Shown one piece after another: positions 46,567 through 57,203 of a DNA stretch of 64,000 nucleotides. The notes under the pieces were generated by a model, which was not told the DNA's origin, did not search any database, and saw only the letters and a list, made by a program, of their open reading frames with translations. Origin of the DNA: Azorinus chamasolen (taxonomy: Eukaryota; Mollusca; Bivalvia; Cardiida; Solecurtidae); NCBI GenBank assembly GCA_963576725.1, contig OY755252.1, positions 25,998,722 to 26,062,721 of the forward strand. Reading direction: 5' to 3'. Every line of letters starts with the position of its first letter. Position 1 is the stretch's first letter. A program made the position numbers and the translations under genes.

Positions 46567-46655
46567 CAATACAGGTATCAATGAATTTAAGAGTAAATTT
46601 CTCAGCAAGTCACTCTGAGCATCCTCTCTTTGGCTCTTCAATCTTCTCTTCATCA
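46567..46655 (-). CDS. Candidate internal exon, unknown protein
   Basis: An 89 nt segment on the minus strand with a good acceptor (TTGTTATTGTTGTAG) and a perfect donor (TTG then GTGAGTGCC). In phase 1 it is open: VMKRRLKSQREDAQSDLLRN then LLLNSLIPVL. A second frame (DEEKIEEPKRGCSE, TGA, LAEKFTLKFIDTCI) looks protein-like but has one in-frame stop. The phase-1 reading is compatible with a candidate first exon at 55143-55131. No family recognised. Confidence 0.35.
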
Positions 46656-46998
46656 CTACAACAATAACAAGAACAGTCAGCAACAGAATGCTACATTGAA
46701 TATTCCATTTCCATTAAATAATAAAATGATTAATGGGTTATCCTACACTAAGAATTGGAAAGCCATGTCAAAAAGTGTATACCCAGTTTAGGCAGGTATC
46801 ACAATTCAATAGGTAGTATATACAGTGTCTGAAAATAGTTGTCAAATGTGGGTCTACACTGTTTGGAAATCCATTAACCCCTTTCTCCATCTATAGGCTC
46901 TTTTGAAGACAGGCGACTTTCTATAGTCGGTTGAAAGTAATGCAGAATGCCCCTTAAGGCAGCATTTTAATTTCAGCATTTTAATTTCAGCCAGCTTT
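46656..46998. other. Unique DNA with a decayed MITE core
   Basis: GTGTATACCCAGTTTAGGC..GTGGGTCTACACTGTTTGG at about 46776-46866 looks like a separated pair of GATC-type palindrome arms. Nothing else seen. Confidence 0.35.
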
Positions 46999-47388
46999 AA
47001 CCCTTTACTCCATAGATACGAATTTTTTATGGCCTTTAATTAATCCTTCAACAAGAAAATAGTACAACTTTATACAGTCATCAATATGCCTCATAAAAAT
47101 GTTTCCTATATCCTAGCAGATGGTAGCTTATTAACTCATTCCCGCTTCTTCGAATAAATCTACCGAAAAGGAGCATAAAGGAAAATCTTAAAATTTTGTA
47201 GCTTGAAACCACTGTGATAAATAGAGCATTTGCTCCTGTAGGAGCAAATGCTCTATTTATCACAATGGTTTCACAAAGTGACTTTTACAGAAGCGTCAAA
47301 AGGTATCAATATGCGGGAATGGGTTAAGCAGACAAGCAAAATGCTCTTTAATACTGAAAGCAAACTAAGGAGTAAACTAAAGGGTTAA
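46999..47388 (+). mobile_element. TTAA-flanked MITE, outer member of a nested pair
   Basis: TTAA at 46999-47002 with CCCTTTACTCCATAG inward, and GGAGTAAACTAAAGGG then TTAA at 47385-47388. The terminal inverted repeat is imperfect. It contains a second complete TTAA MITE. Confidence 0.6.
47135..47323 (+). mobile_element. TTAA-flanked MITE with ATTTATCACAATGG palindrome core, 189 bp
   Basis: TTAA (47131-47134), CTCATTCCCGC inward, and GCGGGAATGGG then TTAA (47324-47327). The core is an almost perfect palindrome, CATTTGCTCCTGTAGGAGC centre with ATAAATAGAG / CTCTATTTAT arms. The TTAA target and short C/G-rich termini are piggyBac-like. It is the complete version of the palindromes stacked in A5 and A7. 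Confidence 0.85.
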
Positions 47389-47559
47389 TTAAGCTATCAT
47401 CTGCTAGAATACAGATTTGGCTTGGTTTGTTAATGTCTGTTTCTGCCATCTAAGGACTATTTGGATTCCCTAGAAAGAGGGGAGCGGATACAGAGAACCT
47501 GGACATGATGCTCTACTCTTATTATCGACAGTCAGAGTTCTCTGGTTCTTTTAGATAAA

Positions 47560-47865
47560 TTCTGAAGGGAGGTGATCCCCCGAATGCAAAAATAGCAACA
47601 CAAAAAGAGAAAAAGAGAAAATTGCAGACTCGGTTTTATTGAGTTTGTTCATGAGCAGTAATTGAGAGTGCAACACTGCTCACGCCCCCTAGCACCGGCT
47701 TAAGTGGTATTCAATTTTCAGAACAAGAAGTACTGAAATTCATGATCTCGAAGGATCAGAAGGTATAACAAGTCTCATCAGAAAGACTTGTTCCGGCGGG
47801 GATTAAACACATGACCCCTGAGATTCTAAGGGAGTGTGTTACCACTCGACCATATCCGCTGGTGC
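47560..47865 (-). mobile_element. tRNA-headed SINE, minus strand
   Basis: At 47862-47794 the minus strand reads GGTCGAGTGGT (A box) and GTGTTTAATCC (diverged B box) with a long variable arm, like a class II (Leu/Ser) tRNA. Downstream on the same strand come GGGGGCGTGAGCAGTG, ACTCAATAAAACCGAGTCTG and an A/T-rich tail. The body is shared with 33370-33605, so it is an interspersed SINE. Confidence 0.6.
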
Positions 47866-48430
47866 TAGAATATAGAAAATAATTTTATAATATATATTAT
47901 TTATGACTGTATAAAGTGTAACTATTTTTTCAGTGGAGGAATAAATTAAATCTAGAAAAATGTGTATCTATGGAGAAATGGGTTAATATACCATTATACG
48001 AAATAATCATGTAAAACAATTAGTAATAGTACTGTATTTTCATTATTCAAATGCCTCATTATTTAGCAATGTCATTGAAATACAATCATACTTATGTATG
48101 AATTACATGAAAATCTGTGAAACCCACCCTCATCCCCTATAATAAACCCCTGCTGTGACAGCTCGAGGTTGTTAGTTAACAGAATGCACAAGGGTACATG
48201 TATCAAGCTGGTTTACTGGCCAGATTTAAATGATTTTGCATTGGGCCAGTGTTACAATACAGTAACCACTATATCAACAAGTAGCTATGCAGCTACTGAA
48301 ATCTCATTTTAGGCCTGCTGTAAACACTGATGTATTGGTTTTATCAAATGCTTGCTCAATATGGAGATTGGAGTAATATGTTTTTTTTGATAAAGACTAC
48401 TGTAAATGTAATTATGCCTACAGCAACTTC
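47866..48430. other. AT-rich unique DNA
   Basis: CTATGGAGAAATGGGTTAA at 47969-47987 is a lone right end of a TTAA MITE. Nothing else recognised. Confidence 0.4.
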
Positions 48431-48435
48431 TGATT

Positions 48436-48980
48436 CTAGAGCGTTCAAAAGGCTTTTCTAATGTTTGACCTAGTGACTTTATTTTTAACACCATGTGACC
48501 CACTTTCAAACTCGTCCGAGGCTTAATCAAAACAATCATTCTGATAAAGTTTCATGAAGATTCAGCCACAAATGTGACCTCTAGATTGACCTCTAGAGTG
48601 TTCACAAGTTTTTTCTACTATTTGACCAAGTGACCTAGTTCTTGACCGCACATGACCCACTTTCAAACTTGTCCCAGATTTTATTAGGACAATGATTCTG
48701 ACCAAGTTTCATGAAGATTGGGTTAAAATGTGACCTCTAGAGTGTTCACAAGGTTTTCCTACTATTTGACCTAGTGACCTAGATTTTAATCCCACTTGAC
48801 CAACTTTCGAACTCGTCCAATATTTTATCAAGACAATCATTCTGACCAGGTTTCATGCAGATTTTACTAAAATTGTGACCACTAGAGTGTTCACAAGCAA
48901 ATTGATGACGACGCACGACGAACGCCGGACATTCATTGAAGTCTCACAAGAGTTCACCCTGAGCTTTGCTCAGGTGAGCT
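48436..48980 (+). mobile_element. 5'-truncated family A HINE-like element (A8)
   Basis: Core units of about 145 bp (CTAGAGTGTTCACAAG-type anchor at 48436, 48593, 48737 and 48882), a GACGACGCACGACG tract, then TTCACCCTGAGC..GCTCAGGTGAGCT. No ACAAGAGGGCC head was found. Confidence 0.7.
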
Positions 48981-48987
48981 AAATAGA

Positions 48988-49129
48988 GAATAATAGATTA
49001 GTGCCGTAGATGGGACGCTTTATCCGACGAGGGGAGAAAACGTTGAGGCGAGGCTTGCCGAGCCTCAACTGTTTTCTCTCCGAGTCGGATAAAGGCGTAC
49101 GTCCCATCTACGGCACTAACCTATTATTC
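48988..49129. repeat. 142 bp long palindrome
   Basis: GAATAATAGATTAGTGCCGT..AGATGGGACG on the left pairs with CGTCCCATCTACGGCACTAA..CCTATTATTC on the right. Inner arms CTTTATCCGAC / GTCGGATAAAG and GAGAAAAC / GTTTTCTC continue the stem to a central TTGAGGC..GCCTCAA. It starts 7 bp after the end of A8. Confidence 0.92.
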
Positions 49130-49131
49130 GA

Positions 49132-50002
49132 TTTATCCAGTCAATATAGTTAAATGTCTTTTTTATAGACTCATAACATTCTTGAAATAATTTACATTGA
49201 AAATGCAGTTTTTCGATCAACGGATCCCTCCCTTTTCACTTCCATTTAGACGTAAATAGATCTAATGAGCTACCGCAGAGGAATATAGTTTCGATACTTG
49301 TATTACTAGAAGGGAAACGTGGTTGAAAACTTGAAAAATAAGATGATTTGAATCGAGGGTCGATAAGTTATTTCAAACAGACATGATCTATATTCTTTGG
49401 TCAAATTCGAGTTACGTAGTCTCGGTTTCTATTTTTAGATTCTACCTAACGTCACTCAGAAATCGATGGAACTGAACAGGTTATATTTAGGTTTATGACT
49501 ATCACCGCCCCTGTAAGAGTTTATCAATCAAATAATCATAAGAGTGAAAAGAAAACATTTACTATTTATCTGTCAATCTTTGCTTCCAGGTTTGATTTTA
49601 TCAAAAACGGGTTTTGCCAGCGGTGGATTAAATTAATAAAAGTGATAAATCAACGTCATTTTGTATGTGGCCTCAGTGGCGTAATCGGTAAGGGCAACGT
49701 CTCTAGAGAGATTAGAATTAGTTTTTGTAGGATCAGGTGCGGGTTCGAATCCAGCTGTAGCCAATTATTTTTATTTTTTCTCATTTGAATAATTCTTCTG
49801 GTGACCAAGTAGATCTGTTAGATCTATTCCATCAACATGTTTATGAATATTTACAGAAAACTAAAATAGTTCCATGGTTATAGAATCATTACGCCTATCT
49901 ACTAACCTAATAAACCTTCCACTACCGGAAGTAACCTAATAAACCTAAGTTTATTTGTATCCCCTTTATTATGTCACTAGAGAAGCCTGGTGACTGGATA
50001 AA
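49132..50002. mobile_element. Possible 871 bp element with 12 bp inverted ends
   Basis: TTTATCCAGTCA at 49132-49143 and its exact complement TGACTGGATAAA at 49991-50002. The left end abuts the long palindrome. The interior has a tRNA-like sequence but no transposase. A 12 bp match could be chance. Confidence 0.3.
49669..49763 (+). tRNA. tRNA-like sequence, possibly intron-containing or pseudo-tRNA
   Basis: GGCCTCAGTGGCGTAATCGG carries an A-box-like D arm. GCGGGTTCGAATCC is a perfect B box, and TGTAGCCA closes the 3' side with CCA. The acceptor pairs at about five of seven positions. The anticodon part (ACGTCTCTAGAGAGATTAG) fits a TCT/Arg-like tRNA only loosely, and the length (95 bp) would need an intron or a long arm. 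No good terminator is seen until a T-rich run after 49764. Confidence 0.4.
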
Positions 50003-50671
50003 AAGAAGTTTGAACTCCCAAAAACAAACTGCCGAAAGGTTTGGCTGTTAAAGTCAGCACTATCTGTGACTAGGCTACTCTGATTTTCCCACCTGTATAT
50101 GTCCAAGCATTCTGTTTTTCAGAGCTGTTAATACACAGGATTTCTTCTACATAGTGCATTCTTTTACTATCTTAAATCGAATCCTGTTATAAAAAATCGA
50201 AATCGAATCAAAAAGTTTTGAATAGTTCCTTCCCTGAATTATTTAATTTTTTTTATCCGAGGTCCAATTGTCATTCTATTCTGTAAGTAGACTCTACCTG
50301 CGGCCATTCAATTTCAATAAAATATGTGCATGATTGGTAATTAAAATAAAATCTATAATACATGAGTTATGAGTAATTAATAGATCCAAGGTAAGCGTAC
50401 CTGTCATAGCCCAGAAAATACATTGTACACCGTTATCAGTCTGCATTCAATGAAATAATACTTTAAATTTAAGACGAAAATTTACCACCTCCTTAACGTG
50501 ACGACACTACGACGCAGGACTCTAAAAATCCTAAAACTTTTACTCGTTTACTTTTACAATTAATGACATCATAAATACTTAATAGCTGATTTTTTATTAT
50601 AAATGTGAATGTTTCAATGACTTGTTTGCTTTGACAAAAAACTGTAGAATCTGATCTATATCCTGTCATAA
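50003..50671. other. Unique DNA
   Basis: No exon or repeat recognised. The minus-strand frame 50493-50675 overlaps the MITE at its end and is not a gene. Confidence 0.4.
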
Positions 50672-50739
50672 GCAAACAGAGCAGACCCTGATCAGACGGC
50701 TCCTACAGGAGCCTTCTAATCTAGGTCTACTCTGTTTGC
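50672..50739. repeat. Palindromic MITE core (GATC type), best preserved copy
   Basis: GCAAACAGAGCAGACCCTGA..TCAGACGGCTCC, TACA, GGAGCCTTCTAATC..TAGGTCTACTCTGTTTGC. Nearly full-length pairing over 68 bp. Element A7 begins 8 bp later. Confidence 0.9.
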
Positions 50740-50747
50740 AAATAAGT

Positions 50748-52540
50748 AACAAGAGGGCCATGATGGCCCTGAAATCGCTCACCAGAGGGAAAGATTTTTA
50801 AAGTTTCAACTACATGTATGTTTCTAAACAAAACTGGACACCTGTTTTGTGGGGTGTTGTTTGACCCTTTCTCTGTATAATTATAATGGCAAGCTTTCTG
50901 GGATGATTTGCTTTATTATAAATATTTTCTTAGTCCAATACCGAACGATTACCGACCGTTAACTTGGAAAGCATATTTCGCACAAAAAATATGTGGAAAA
51001 GTTTCATTTTCCATTACATATTACTACGCATAACCTAACAACTCCTTGATATATTGCGTATTTAGAAACGAACGACAACTCTTGTAGAGCATGTTTCGTA
51101 ACAAAACACAACGGGACGTTTCGAACCCCTTCAGAATTAGAGTACTGATGATTGTTTCAAAGCAGAAATTGTATAAAAATCGCGATTTCAACAATTTATA
51201 CAAACGGAATTGTTATGGAAATGGAAAATTAAACGTGTTAACAATAACTGGTGATAATAACCATTGTGATAAATCGAGCATTTGCCTTAGTGATAAATAG
51301 AGCATTTGCACCATAAGAGTAAATGCACTATTTATCACAATGGTTTCAAATCTACACAATTCTGAAATTTTCCTTTTCTCTAATTAATTTTTCTCTAATT
51401 AACCCTTTTCCTCATATTTATAAACATGTTTTCACACATTTGCAAACAGAGTAGACCCAGATTTACCTCTTTGAATAAGCAGACAACATTTCTAACAGAT
51501 GACAACCCTATCACTGCTTAGCATGACTGAACCAAACTTAGCACACTGTTTGAACTCAGATCTGACACATACCGGTACGTAACTTTATAATGTGGTTTGT
51601 TTATGAGTTAATTTACTCCTATGGAGCAAATGCTCTATTTATCACAATGGTTTGAAATCTACACAATTCTGAAATTTTCATCTTCTCTAATTAATGCTCC
51701 TTATCAGTAGATTTATTCAAAGAGGTAGGATCTGAAAAAAGCCTTTGTGATAAATAGAGCATTTGCTTACCATTGTGATAAATAGAGCAAAAGTTCCATA
51801 GGAGTAAATGTTCTATTTATCACAAAGGTTTCAAATCTACACAATTCTGAAATTTTCCTTTTCTATAATTAATGCTCCTTATCAGTAGATTTATTCAAAG
51901 AGGTAGGATCTGAAAAAGCCTTTGTGATAAATAGAGCATTTGCTCCATATGAGTAAATGTTCTATTTATCACAATGGTTTCAAATCTACACAATTCTGAA
52001 ATTTTCCTTTTCTCTAATTAATGCTCCTTATCAGTAGATTTATTCAAAGAGGTATAATAGTCACTTTATGAAACCATTGTGATAAATAAAGCATTTGCCT
52101 TTGTGATAAATAGAGCATTTGCTCCATTGGAGTAAATGCACTATTTATCACAATGGTTTCAAATCTAAACAATTCTGAAATTTTCCTTTTCTCTAATTAA
52201 CCCTTTTCCTCATATAAACATGTTTTCATGCATTTGCAAACAGAGTAGACACAGATTTACCTCTTTGAATAAGCAGACAACATTTCTAACAGATGACAAC
52301 CCTATCACTGCTTAGCATGACTTGACCAAAATTAGCACACAGTTTGGATTTTGATCTGGCACAGACCGGTATGTAACTTTATATGTGGTTTTGTATATGA
52401 GTAAAAAGATCAAATGCTCTATTTATCACAATGGTTTCATATAGTGACTATTATACCTCTTTGAATAAATCTACTGATAAGGTGCATTAATTAGAGAAAA
52501 GGAAGATTTCAGAATTGATAGGAGTAAATTAACTCATATA
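50748..52540 (+). mobile_element. Family A HINE-like element (A7), 3'-truncated near copy of A5
   Basis: The first 1.3-1.4 kb is a close copy of A5: head AACAAGAGGGCCATGATGGC, the GTTTCAACTACATGTATG segment, CATTACTACGC-like blocks and the stacked ATAAATAGAGCATTTGC palindromes. It continues with an extra round of TTAACCCTTTTCCTCATAT and palindrome sequence, then ends near 52540 without microsatellite or GGTGAGCT hairpin. Confidence 0.75.
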
Positions 52541-52710
52541 CACGAATAGTGATTAGGTTATTTTTAATAATGACATTAACAAAAGAAATTTTAGCAATGG
52601 CAGAAACTGTAGAATTACATGTACATGTATATCTATATTATTTATACATTAACTCCAAATTTAAGTAGAACAAAATGATCCCACAGTGTTCTGTTGACTG
52701 TTTTTATTCA

Positions 52711-52745
52711 CTAACTTTTTGGCCTTACAAAGGCCTTCATCAGGG
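52711..52745 (-). ncRNA. Decayed hammerhead-ribozyme-like core
   Basis: The minus strand reads CCTGATGA, then AGGCC-TTTGTAA-GGCC (a 4-bp stem II with loop), then AAAAAGTTAGTGAATAAAA. CUGAUGA plus stem II is the 5' half of a hammerhead core as found in Penelope-like and other retroelements. The required GAAA after stem II reads AAAA here, so activity is unlikely. Confidence 0.35.
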
Positions 52746-52774
52746 TGGCACAAAATGGAATTATATTATTTATT

Positions 52775-52840
52775 AGCAGATAGAGCAAACCCTGATCAGA
52801 CATCTATAGGAGCTGTCTGATCTAGGTCTACTCTGTTTGC
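52775..52840. repeat. Palindromic MITE core (GATC type)
   Basis: GCAGATAGAGCAAACCCTGA..TCAGACATCTATAGGAGCTGTC..TCTAGGTCTACTCTGTTTGC. Left arm partly decayed. Confidence 0.7.
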
Positions 52841-54228
52841 AAAGGCGTAGAAAGGCATATTTAAAGAGTAAAGAGTTGTAGTTAAAACTTTAGGTCAGGG
52901 TAGCTTAGCTAGGTAGGGTTGGGTTGCCCTAAACAGTTTTTTAGGCCCAAGGATTAATGTGTACATTGAGAAACTAATGTATCAATCTTTTTTCTAAAGG
53001 ATAAGACTTAATAAATAAGGTGAATAGGTGTGTAAAATAAGAATGGGAAATTGCGCAATATACCAACCGATCATTGATTATTTGAAACAACAATCGATTG
53101 TCTCCGATGTCAGGCTCAACAGATCAATTATAATCGATCATCGGAACAACACTAGAGTAGACCTAGATCAGACAACTCCTATAGATGTTTGATCAGGGTC
53201 TACTCTATTTGCTTATAAATTACATAGATATACATGTACATGTAATTCTACAGATTCTGCCATTGCTAAAGTTTCTTTTGTTAATGCCATTATTAAAAAT
53301 AATCTAATCACTATTCATGTATGATGATGTCATTATTTCATACATAAATATTCATATAATTAGGGTGAGTTGATTGCCGGCATGATCACGTTGGAACATC
53401 TCTAAAAGAAATCTAGCAGCTTAATGCAGGACAAAAGAAAATAGCTTACTGCATTACCTTTGTCCTACATTAAGCAATAACTTTTTTTTAATATTCTGTG
53501 CCTTTCACTGAGAGAACTTATTATCTAAATTACTTTCACCGAAGTGTAATATCTGTACTTGTTGTAAAGTGTTAAAACAACAAACAATTTAATGTTATTG
53601 AAATTTCATGATTCCTGATCTAACATGTGTCATACAGTTTGGATACTAATCTTGATCTAAACTGGTTGACAGTCTGATGTTTGAAGAACATGCATTTAAA
53701 TAAACTAACAATTGTTGCAAATTTTGTAAAAGATAATATTCCATAAACATTTGATATTATTTGTACTATGTTTTCATGTCAAAGTAATGACAGCTGTTAT
53801 CAGGATGATATCGGATATCCTAAGCGGTGTAGACCCAGATCAATACAGGATGAAGTTACAAGCATTCTTCTTTAATTCCGCGTAAACTGGGAAATGACTG
53901 AACTTTGTTATTATATTAGATTATGTATCGTATGTGGTGTAAACCCAGATCAAACGGTCTAATAATGTCAGGTTTGAGTGTATTTACTTCGTGATGGTAT
54001 CTATCTCTTTTCTAACTCCAACTCAGGACAACATAATCAATGTTATTGCTTGCAATTATTGTAAAAGAATAAAGAAGACGAAAGACATGAGCTATGATAC
54101 ATGTTTTTTATATACATATATTGTATTACTCCAAATATTTGGACGTGTAGACCTATACAAATGGCATAGTCCCCCATTAGAAAGCTATGGTACAATTGAT
54201 CAAATTGATCATTAATGAATCTCTTCAA
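52841..54228. other. AT-rich unique DNA with one palindrome
   Basis: A GATC-type palindrome at 53154-53212 (AGAGTAGACCTAGATCAGAC..GATCAGGGTCTACTCT) and an inverted pair of segments (TACATGTACATGTATATC / GATATACATGTACATGTA) at about 52617 and 53225, with TGGCAGAAACTGTAGAATTA and its complement next to them. This shows that 52560-52640 and 53215-53335 are inverted copies. No gene seen. Confidence 0.5.
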
Positions 54229-54463
54229 CCCTTTCCTTCATATAAATGTGTTTCCATGCATTTGCAAACAAAGTATACGGCTCCTATATCCAAACCAAAA
54301 CCAAATATCGACTGTAATTAGCACAATCATTAGTGTGAAAAATGATCTACGATAAATCTAGATTAACATAGCAGACCCTGTTCGGGCATCTCATTCCTGA
54401 GCTGTTGAATCTGGGTCTACTCAGTGTGCAAAGGCATTAAAAATCTGTATATTTAAGAAAGGG
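54229..54463 (+). mobile_element. TTAA-type MITE, 235 bp (left site mutated to TCAA)
   Basis: TCAA then CCCTTTCCTTCATATAAATG on the left, and ATATTTAAGAAAGGG then TTAA (54464-54467) on the right. Inside is a decayed GATC-type palindrome (AGCAGACCCTGTTCGG..CTGGGTCTACTCAGTG). Confidence 0.65.
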
Positions 54464-54809
54464 TTAATAACCACTCGTATGATGTATTGCATACAATAAA
54501 ATCAGTTTCTCTCTTTAAATGTTAAACTTTTACAAATCGTAATTTCGATTGGGTCCCTGTATATCATTAAGAACCGTAAGTAAATTACATGATACCGGTA
54601 GCGCAGACTTATGCTCGTATAAGCATCGTACTAAACAAATGCAAGGAATTTACATCATATTTTTGATGTAAATTATAGGGAAAACGTTTTAAACAATCAT
54701 ACCATACCATGTATCTGGTCCGCGCGAGTCCGGACGACTTTTTCACGGTCCGGACGATTTTTACACCCACCACCAATAGTCAGCCCTAAATTTCAATGAC
54801 TGTACTTAC

Positions 54810-54859
54810 ACTCGACGTTGAAAAACAAACACGTTGACTTCTAAGAGTAATTGCGCCAT
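54810..54859 (-). CDS. Candidate first exon (MAQLLLEVNVFVFQRR)
   Basis: The minus-strand ATG GCG CAA.. is open for 16 codons to a perfect donor (GT then GTAAGTACAG), phase 2. No matching downstream exon was found, and the phase does not fit the exon at 46655. It could be chance. Confidence 0.2.
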
Positions 54860-55130
54860 AATGTATGAGCAGTAACAGTTGAACATCACTAGATAATCGT
54901 TTTCGTACGGAACATAACCCGACACACTATATCCGTGTTCGAACAGCCATTGCATTTAGCATGTGTGCACTTTGTGCTAAATCATTAAATTTAACATTAA
55001 AGCATCGCTGAACCAATCCGTCTGCATCAACGAATTTATATCTAGCAAAAGTTCTTTTAAAACGCCATGCTTCCATGTCAACGATGCTGCAGAAATGGCT
55101 GTAGACGGTATAGATTTAGAGCACACTTAC

Positions 55131-55143
55131 CTCGTTCAGCCAT
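55131..55143 (-). CDS. Candidate first exon (MAER, phase 1)
   Basis: CCAAAATGG, a fair start context, with ATG GCT GAA CGA G and then GTAAGTGTG, a perfect donor. Its phase fits the candidate exon at 46655-46567 (MAER-V-MKRRLKSQ). Caution: ACGAGGT occurs several times between 54 and 57 kb, so the donor may be part of a local repeat. Confidence 0.25.
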
Positions 55144-55730
55144 TTTGGAAATGCTTCTGAGGGGATATGGCTAAAATAACGACATAGACTCTAGGAGAGG
55201 CGTGCGGTCCGTCTAAATACACATTGAGTTAATAGTATGCACTATATAGTTTATTTCTGTTATCGTCATGGATTTGATATACATATCTGAGACATAAATA
55301 ACATGCTGTCTGTGTCTCTTAGAATAATGTAGGTAGCAATATTGGCAATTACCGGTTTTGGTGTGTGTACGGATCCGCCATTACATATAGTAATCGCCGA
55401 AATATTATACCATACCGTCCATACAAGCACACAGCTTCTTCCGGTCATGCGCATTTATCAATTTGTAAAGGGGGCGGGGCAAATATGCAAATAAGATTTC
55501 AGATTTCGGTACCGGGAGTGTGCTGTGTGCATTGACTCACACAGATGTTTTTTTAGCAAATCCTACAGAGGTATCAGAGATATTTCATAGGTGAACTCGG
55601 AAACAAATTTAGACGCAGTTAATGAGGTAAAACATAACGAGGTAATAGAAAAATTACCTCGGTATATTTTCATACCACAGTACGTGGCTCTAGAAATATA
55701 TGATCTACCTCCCGCTGTTAGGTAGACCAA

Positions 55731-55733
55731 CGC

Positions 55734-55790
<57 letters not shown>
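55731..55790 (+). repeat. (CA)n microsatellite within a small inverted repeat
   Basis: About 25 uninterrupted CA units plus imperfect ones. GTAGACCAAC just before and GTTGGTCTA just after are inverted copies, so the CA run is the loop of a hairpin. Confidence 0.95.
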
Positions 55791-55793
<3 letters not shown>

Positions 55794-56181
55794 TGGTCTA
55801 TGCTACAGAACGAGGTATATGTTTCTGTACATTCAAACCGAGTACCCAGCTTTGTAGACGTTGTACGCGAAGCGGTTTTTCATCAAACATCACGGTAACG
55901 GCTAATAGTTCTGGTTATCACTTGATTATGTAGTTATTTCTACTTTTTAGACATTTAGTTCCGTACAGTAATAACGAGGTTTTGAATATTGATGAAGATG
56001 TTACCTTATATGGCAATGCACACTACCGTCATAGTGTGGTATTGAATATTAATTAAGAGACAATACGTTACTAACTGAACGAGGTTTTATAACAAAACTG
56101 TTTGAAGTAGCGTCATCATTGAAAGTTGGATCCAGTTTTATTTGCGACAGTATTCACAGAGATAGAGGATCTGCTACGATT

Positions 56182-56294
56182 TGTCTTTTAAGATCACATG
56201 TTCCTAAACGAGTCTTAGAAAATGTTATTAAGCGAGCGTTTGGCGAGCTAAATAGCATTGGAGTTTAGGGACATACATGTGATCTTAAAAGACA
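56182..56294. repeat. Palindrome with perfect 20 bp arms
   Basis: TGTCTTTTAAGATCACATGT (56182-56201) and its exact complement at 56275-56294. The pairing continues with CCTAAAC / GTTTAGG, with AAATGTTATTAAGCGAGCG and CGAGCTAAATAGCATT toward the loop. Foldback-type structure inside the dispersed repeat. Confidence 0.92.
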
Positions 56295-56739
56295 ACGAAC
56301 ATCAGATTATTTTTCTTACATAACCAAACAGTTATATATATAAGTTCAGGAGAATGCTGCAGGCCTGGGACCGCCCCATGTGTGAATGCTCGCACTGTTC
56401 AACCTAAAGTATTTTAGTTTGCTTAAAGTGTGTTTTATTTTGGCTGCTTTATCATTTTTAATTGCTTTTTTACGACCATGTTATTTAGCAAGATTGGTAT
56501 AGTGTAACATTATGATCTGCTTCGTATATGTTTTCTAGATCTGCTTTGTCTGTATGTCTTCTTATTTTTTCCTGTGATGCTTGTCTAAATACCACAAGCC
56601 CTGGTTCGTGCGCTTTTTAGTAAATGCTTGCAATTGTGCTTGTTTTTATGTGTAGTCTTAATTTTGCAAGCTTGTTTATGTTTGTTTTTACTTGTTAACT
56701 GTTGATTTAATTTTGTTTTGTCGGAATAAAAGCCCTACA

Positions 56740-56782
56740 GGGTTTGCTGTATCCGACGGAAAATAATATTTGTCCATGTCTG
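56740..56782 (+). other. Imperfect stem-loop
   Basis: TCGGAATAAAAGCCCT and AGGGTTTGCTGTATCCGA pair imperfectly around ACAG. Significance unknown. Confidence 0.35.
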
Positions 56783-57127
56783 TGTCTATAGATCTATGTC
56801 TAGATCTATTTTTGCCCTTTCAATGACATGCAAACATCGGTTTTCCCCCAGTTTGACGTCATATTTGACGTATGACGTCATACATATTCTAAAGTGTTAC
56901 TGATAAGAATCTTAACCCGTTGTTCTAACCCGGAGATAAGGGAAGTTATGAGAGAACTTAATATTCGAACTAGTTAACGAAATGGCATATTAAAACGGTG
57001 CATTCTGTTACAATTAGACACAAGGCTTTCAAATAGAAAAAAAAACACCCAACCCGCAACAGTATTAATCCATTAAAAAATTGGACGAATCGTTTGATAA
57101 TGGTTGTTTTCCAATAGTGACTTTACA

Positions 57128-57203
57128 TACTCCTGCTTTCAGCCTATGGCCAGCCTGCTACTCCTGCTTTCAGCCTGTGGTACTCCTGCTTTCAGCCTAT
57201 GGT
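57128..57203 (+). repeat. Three copies of a short minisatellite unit
   Basis: TACTCCTGCTTTCAGCCTAT (or GTGG variants) occurs three times with 22-32 bp spacing. The 130-residue plus frame across it (57081-57473) is not supported as a gene. Confidence 0.8.

Larger units (their letters stand above)
55885..57095 (+). repeat. Dispersed repeat, copy 1 of 2
   Basis: Shares long blocks with 63085-64000: GGTTATCACTTGATTATGTAG, TGGCAATGCACACTACCGTC, AACAAAACTGTTTGAAGTAGC, and near the end AACGGTGCATT..GTTACA and GCAACAGTATTAATCC. Copy 1 has extra internal DNA, including the 56182-56294 palindrome. No coding frame is shared, so it is a transposon remnant or segmental duplicate. Confidence 0.8.

Noticed and set aside
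49669..49763. Functional tRNA-Arg gene
   Set aside because: Only the A and B boxes are convincing. The acceptor stem and anticodon arm do not fold cleanly, so I list it as tRNA-like only.
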